Below are positions 23,235 through 26,539 of a stretch of 26,539 nt of DNA, in pieces. The DNA is from CAZLGO01 sp964559295 (GTDB taxonomy: Archaea; Methanobacteriota; Methanobacteria; Methanobacteriales; Methanobacteriaceae). The notes beneath the pieces were generated by a model. That model ran no database searches. It was not told where the DNA came from and was given only the letters and a program-made list of their open reading frames with translations. Numbering within the stretch: position 1 is the stretch's first letter; each line of letters opens with the position of its first letter. Location: the NCBI GenBank assembly GCA_964559295.1, contig CAZLGO010000013.1, forward strand, positions 1 through 26,539, written 5' to 3'. The position numbers were made by a program, and so were the translations under genes.

Positions 23235-24734
23235 TCATGTTAACATGATTTTGTATGCAAATGCTTGGAGATAATTGGTTGCAATTTGTGGATAGATCCC
23301 CAATATCACAGTAACCACCAAAAGTACAACTAAAGAGATTATGGTTGCTTTTGGTATGCCTTTATCTGTAAATTCAAGTTCAGATGGTTTTGGTCGCATG
23401 TATATATTGTAGAATGCTTTCATAATTGCCATAAATGTTATTATGCTCATCAGCACCATTATTATTGCAATCTCGGGCAGACCTGATTGAAGCGATGCCT
23501 GAACCAACATTAGTTTGCTTTGAAACACGTTAAAAGGAGGAATACCTGAGATTGCAAAACCTGCCAAAAGCACAAGTAATGCTACCTTTGGCATCTCTAT
23601 CATCATTCCTCCGAGTTTACTTGTTTCGGTCGTCCCTGTCTTGTATAAAACGGCACCGCATCCTATAAACAAGAATGCAGTACATATCGCCTCATTTACT
23701 GCCTGAAAGAGCCCTGCTGTTATTCCAAAAGCTGTTCCAAGTCCAAGTCCTATACCTATGTACCCGATCTCACCAACTGCCAGATATCCAATGATTCTTT
23801 TATAATCGGTCTGCTGCAGAGCCATTGTAATGCCAAGAACAATTGCAGCAATAGATATTACAATCATTACAACCTTTGAAAATGGTAGATATGAAAAGAC
23901 CCTGAGTATTATGATTCCAATTGCAGAAAGAGTAAATACTGAAAATGCTTGAAGTAAAGCAGCTCCATGTGGTAGGGCTTTGCTGTAGAGGGCTGATTTT
24001 ATGGTGTGAAATGGTGGAAGTCCCGAACCATAAAGCCATGCAAATATTATCAAAGCGCAGGCTGTAAGGAATACTGGATTTTGTGGATTTGAGAAGCCGT
24101 GTTTCATGGAGTAGATGATATCTGTTATGTTAACGTTACCAGTAACCCCTAAAAGAAGGGCTACTCCAAGAAGGAGGAGAGGTCCTGCAATACTTCCCAA
24201 GATAAGATACTTTAAGGCGGTTTCATAGTTGTCCTTCACATCAGATGCAATTACAATTCCTGCCTGTGCTATTGCAGCAATCTCAAAGAAGACGTACAAA
24301 TTGAATATGTCATCTGCAAGAAGAATCGCTGTTACTGCGGCAGTTGCCATAAACATCAAGAATCCATATACGCCCGAAGGCTTTCTTGTTTCACTAAGGG
24401 ATGTAAAAATAGCCAAAAATGCAAGAAGTCCAAGTATAAATATCATGATCTTCTGGGCACTTGCAAATGAATATACAATGGCAGGATGGAACACCCCTAT
24501 TATTGAATTTTTTATAATAACCGGTAGATTATCTGCTATCGTAGGATTTTCAGATATTGGGCTATGTCCTCCAAAATAATGAAGACCATAACTCGTAACA
24601 AGGGGTATGATTGGAATTGCTAATGCTACGATTATTGCAATTGTCTTAACAGTGCGATCTTTTCCATGTAGTAAATTCAAAAGCAGAGCACATGCAATTG
24701 GAAGAATAACCATTATTGGAATCAACGGATTCAT
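23235..24734 (-). CDS. ehbF: Energy-converting hydrogenase B antiporter-like subunit, MnhD/NuoN-type
   Basis: 499 aa, about 14 membrane helices, the main ion-translocating subunit. The helix with NLYVFFEIAAIA carries the conserved Glu (residue 151), and SGLPPFHTIKSALYSKALPHG and AISGIPPFNVFQSK hold the conserved Lys and proline-broken helices of the Mrp/complex I family. ATG 24734 follows GGGGGAGG. A 76-base gap upstream contains a 22-codon frame. Confidence 0.95.
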   Translation of the reverse strand: MNPLIPIMVILPIACALLLNLLHGKDRTVKTIAIIVALAIPIIPLVTSYGLHYFGGHSPISENPTIADNLPVIIKNSIIGVFHPAIVYSFASAQKIMIFILGLLAFLAIFTSLSETRKPSGVYGFLMFMATAAVTAILLADDIFNLYVFFEIAAIAQAGIVIASDVKDNYETALKYLILGSIAGPLLLLGVALLLGVTGNVNITDIIYSMKHGFSNPQNPVFLTACALIIFAWLYGSGLPPFHTIKSALYSKALPHGAALLQAFSVFTLSAIGIIILRVFSYLPFSKVVMIVISIAAIVLGITMALQQTDYKRIIGYLAVGEIGYIGIGLGLGTAFGITAGLFQAVNEAICTAFLFIGCGAVLYKTGTTETSKLGGMMIEMPKVALLVLLAGFAISGIPPFNVFQSKLMLVQASLQSGLPEIAIIMVLMSIITFMAIMKAFYNIYMRPKPSELEFTDKGIPKATIISLVVLLVVTVILGIYPQIATNYLQAFAYKIMLT

Positions 24735-24735
24735 A

Positions 24736-24804
24736 TTATCCTCCCCCTAACCCATATCTTGCGTTTTGATCCAAATGTGGATTGATCCATTCTATGAAAA
24801 TCAT
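24736..24804 (-). CDS. Possible 22-aa peptide between ehbE and ehbF
   Basis: The frame reads MIFIEWINPHLDQNARYGLG and two more Gly, then TAA just before the ehbF ATG. GGAGAG lies 9 bases before ATG 24804. Its 3' end contains the ehbF ribosome binding site, so it could couple translation from ehbE to ehbF. It may instead be the reason for a spacing this long in an otherwise overlapping operon. Confidence 0.3.
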   Translation of the reverse strand: MIFIEWINPHLDQNARYGLGGG

Positions 24805-24810
24805 TTTTTT

Positions 24811-25170
24811 TTACTCTCCAAGAATTTTGGATGCACTTAATGATCCGTGTTTTTTGTAAAGAACTATTATGAGACCAAGCATAACAGCAAGTGTACTTGC
24901 CCCAATGACGATGCTTGTTAGAACCAAGGCGTAGGGAAGAGGATATGAAGCATTTTTTGCAAACCATTCAACAGCCATGTTTGGAAGATGAATGTATACG
25001 ATTCCTCCCTCCTTATACCCCATTGAAACCAAAAGAAGATTTACACCATCTGCTATAAATGCAAGTCCTATAACTTTTTTTATCAAATTATCGAGGAATG
25101 CTGCTGCTGTAATCCCAACCACCATGATTGATCCTGCAGTGAGAAATGATGCAAGTTGTGTATCTATCAT
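24811..25170 (-). CDS. ehbE: Energy-converting hydrogenase B subunit E, MnhC/NuoK-like
   Basis: 119 aa, three membrane helices, as in NuoK/MnhC/MbhG. IADGVNLLLVSMGY and LPYALVLTSIVIGASTLAVMLGLI match the family core. ATG 25170 lies one base after the ehbD stop. It belongs to the ion-translocating arm. Confidence 0.9.
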   Translation of the reverse strand: MIDTQLASFLTAGSIMVVGITAAAFLDNLIKKVIGLAFIADGVNLLLVSMGYKEGGIVYIHLPNMAVEWFAKNASYPLPYALVLTSIVIGASTLAVMLGLIIVLYKKHGSLSASKILGE

Positions 25171-25171
25171 G

Positions 25172-25405
25172 CTATTCCTCCAACCTACGTGTTTTATAAA
25201 CAGTCAAAGCGAAAAATACTGGTATTATGGCTGAACCCACAATCGCCTGGGTTAGTGCAACATCAGGTGCCAGAAGATATTGATATAATAAAGCCAATGA
25301 GACTCCAGGGATGCCTGTTAGTATAGCTGCCTTTAGAAGATCTTTTTGCACCAAAGCCATAACTGCTCCAAGAACCGCTGCTATCATTAATATATATTCA
25401 ATCAT
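25172..25405 (-). CDS. ehbD: Energy-converting hydrogenase B subunit D, DUF4040/MbhD-like
   Basis: About 77 aa, two to three membrane helices. ALLYQYLLAPDVALTQAIVGSAI is the DUF4040 signature found in MbhD and in MnhA-type antiporter subunits. The frame opens at ATG 25420, but GAGAGGAG is placed for ATG 25405. It overlaps the end of ehbC by 8 bases. Confidence 0.9.
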   Translation of the reverse strand: MIEYILMIAAVLGAVMALVQKDLLKAAILTGIPGVSLALLYQYLLAPDVALTQAIVGSAIIPVFFALTVYKTRRLEE

Positions 25406-25673
25406 GTTTCTCCTCTCCATGGTGATATGCGTTGGCTATTGCATGGTTTGCAAAAGGTACAAGAATAAAGTATGCGGCTGCCAAAAGAGGCTCATCAAGA
25501 ACAAGAAAAGCCAAAATACATGCAACATCCGCCACACCAAGTATGTGTATCCTCGCATAGAGAACTCTTTCCATATCATCCTTGTATCTTATAATTCCAA
25601 TCGCTGAACATAACACAAAGATTGCTCCTACAAGAAGTATGACAGATTTTATTAAGGTTATAATGTCCTTCAC
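25398..25673 (-). CDS. ehbC: Energy-converting hydrogenase B subunit C, MnhG/MbhC-like
   Basis: 91 aa with three membrane helices. VLCSAIGIIRYKDDMERVLYA followed by ILVPFANHAIANA matches MnhG (GLLRFPD..TR-type helix end). The start is GTG 25673, overlapping the ehbB stop (GTGA). Confidence 0.88.
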   Translation of the reverse strand: MKDIITLIKSVILLVGAIFVLCSAIGIIRYKDDMERVLYARIHILGVADVACILAFLVLDEPLLAAAYFILVPFANHAIANAYHHGEEKHD

Positions 25674-25936
25674 TTAAATCCTCCCCTTAAAACTCTTGAG
25701 AAAGCAATAGTCCCGACGGGTCCCAAAATCACAAGTGCAAATGCGATATCCTTACAAAATCCAATATTATAAATATTTTGAATCAAAATTAACATTGTGG
25801 CTACGGCTATACTCAGACCAGATACTCCCACAAGAGCTGCTGCTGTGGTTTTTCTTACTGAAATTCTTACTGTGGCAACTGCAAAGATAGCAAAAGCCCC
25901 TAAAAGAATATATTCGGACATTAACAAAAGATTCAT
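25670..25936 (-). CDS. ehbB: Energy-converting hydrogenase B subunit B, MnhF/MbhB-like
   Basis: 88 aa with three membrane helices. The C-terminal half (DIAFALVILGPVGTIAFSRVL) matches MnhF, which has a D-x-A..L-G-x-x-x-T-x-x pattern. ATG 25936 overlaps the ehbA stop (ATGA). Confidence 0.87.
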   Translation of the reverse strand: MNLLLMSEYILLGAFAIFAVATVRISVRKTTAAALVGVSGLSIAVATMLILIQNIYNIGFCKDIAFALVILGPVGTIAFSRVLRGGFK

Positions 25937-26238
25937 TCTAACATCCCTTTTATGTATGGTTCAAATGGAATTATAGCCTCCCTTTTTCGCGGAACTATAG
26001 CTGCAACCTTTATTATACGATTTTTAGAATCCAAATCAACCGAAAGCGTGCCTGGAGTTAAAGTTATGCTATTTGCGAGTATTGTCTGAGATACAGGTCT
26101 TTTAAGAACGGTTTCGATCTCCACTATCACTGGGTCGACCTTTCCACTTATGGTTCTTATAGCAACATCCAAAGCTGACTTTAATATTGCTATAACAAGT
26201 ACAATGAAATAAACAATGCCATAGAGTATCCTACGCAT
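25933..26238 (-). CDS. ehbA: Energy-converting hydrogenase B subunit A, MnhE/MbhA-like
   Basis: About 101 aa. Two N-terminal hydrophobic segments precede a soluble domain with ILANSITLTPGTLSVDLD, the MnhE hallmark. The frame opens at TTG 26250, but GGTGAGG is placed for ATG 26238. First gene of the operon, behind a TATA-like box. Confidence 0.9.
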   Translation of the reverse strand: MRRILYGIVYFIVLVIAILKSALDVAIRTISGKVDPVIVEIETVLKRPVSQTILANSITLTPGTLSVDLDSKNRIIKVAAIVPRKREAIIPFEPYIKGMLE

Positions 26239-26255
26239 AATCCTCACCAACTAAC

Positions 26256-26471
26256 ATGATTATTTATGATCAATATAAATTTTTCTATTTTTGTCGTTTA
26301 GTGGAAAGTGTAGGTAAAGATTTATCTATTAATGTTACAAACGTTCCCATAAACAAGAAAACAATCAATGTGTACTATGTACTGCAGAAAAGGAGATTGG
26401 AGCATATACTACAAAGGCACAGTGATAATGAACATGGCACCAGCATAACAGCGGCTGCCTTTTTTGAATGA
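26256..26471 (+). CDS. Doubtful small ORF at the right edge
   Basis: 71 codons, ending in KRRLEHILQRHSDNEHGTSI followed by TAAAFFE. The C-terminal half looks protein-like, but ATG 26256 overlaps the ehb promoter and has no ribosome binding site, and I recognise no family. It may be a gene remnant. Beyond it, to 26539, I see only AT-rich sequence with T runs. Confidence 0.2.
   Translation: MIIYDQYKFFYFCRLVESVGKDLSINVTNVPINKKTINVYYVLQKRRLEHILQRHSDNEHGTSITAAAFFE
26272..26279 (-). promoter_or_regulatory. TATA box of the ehb operon
   Basis: TTTATATT on the minus strand, within ATTTATATTG, is a near-consensus archaeal TATA box. It would start transcription near 26250, giving a short leader of about 12 bases with the GGTGAGG site before ATG 26238. 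No other box or gene of the same strand lies nearby, so it probably drives all sixteen ehb genes. Confidence 0.65.
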
Positions 26472-26539
26472 AGCTACATGGATCTATAGAGAATTTTGAT
26501 TAACTTGACTTTTTAGATTTTTGTTTTTGTGTTCTGATT

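Noticed and set aside
24731..24967. 78-codon minus-strand frame across the ehbE-ehbF gap
   Set aside because: It overlaps ehbE in another frame, its composition is odd (many Lys, Trp, Cys, Ser) and it shows no family traits. The 22-codon frame in the same gap is better supported.
17305..26238. Mrp sodium/proton antiporter or complex I operon
   Set aside because: Mrp-like subunits are present, but they are followed by the hydrogenase small and large subunits with full Ni-Fe Cys pairs and by a polyferredoxin, in ehb order.

Overview
The window is about 26.5 kb of AT-rich archaeal DNA. Archaeal traits are TATA-like boxes, GGTGAT- and GGAGG-type ribosome binding sites, archaeosine-type QueD/QueE genes, a COG1665 nucleotidyltransferase, a Pab1020-type RNA ligase and a predicted ACT-domain regulator of homoserine dehydrogenase. 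The right 9 kb carries an energy-converting [NiFe]-hydrogenase in the exact gene order of methanogen Ehb (ehbA to ehbP). This points to a methanogenic or methanogen-related euryarchaeote. I cannot name the genus from sequence alone.

Left part (1-9.7 kb, all minus strand): a cut-off IS5-type transposase lies at the left edge. Transcribed towards it are two groups of genes. One group is DUF296, DUF366, queD, queE, then a CBS-zinc-ribbon protein and a four-CBS protein. The other is three more four-CBS proteins, a zinc-ribbon RNA ligase, prephenate dehydratase and a Pro/Thr-tailed membrane protein. The five CBS genes hold about 18 CBS motifs, which suggests a battery of nucleotide-sensing adaptors beside an ATP-dependent RNA ligase and amino-acid biosynthesis.

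Middle (9.7-17 kb, mostly plus strand): a COG1665 nucleotidyltransferase overlaps homoserine dehydrogenase, followed by a Cas4-like Fe-S nuclease with no CRISPR array in the window. Then come a tiny membrane protein, a small orphan protein behind a palindromic operator candidate, and the ACT/Rossmann protein predicted to regulate homoserine dehydrogenase. Two envelope-type genes follow: a heparan-glucosaminide-acetyltransferase-like membrane acyltransferase and a membrane-anchored PIG-L deacetylase, a possible acetylation/deacetylation pair.

Right part (17-26.25 kb, minus strand): ehbA-P, mostly with ATGA/GTGA overlaps, behind a clear TATA box at 26272-26279. Mrp/Mbh-like ion-translocation subunits (A-I) are joined to a 14-motif polyferredoxin (K), a two-cluster ferredoxin (L), the small and large hydrogenase subunits (M, N) and the NuoH-like anchor (O). 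The family is known to use an ion gradient to reduce ferredoxin with H2, mainly for anabolic CO2 fixation.

The most unusual signals are four. (1) Two hairpin-bearing insertions, 51 bp in pheA and 162 bp between ehbG and ehbH, are each flanked by direct repeats, are each a multiple of three, and each stay open in frame; they look like a family of in-frame palindromic elements. (2) Two consecutive genes, RNA ligase and pheA, have conserved N-termini upstream of any ATG/GTG/TTG, which suggests AUU and CUG starts. (3) The dense CBS array adjoins the RNA ligase. (4) Unlisted very small ORFs sit inside the ehb operon.
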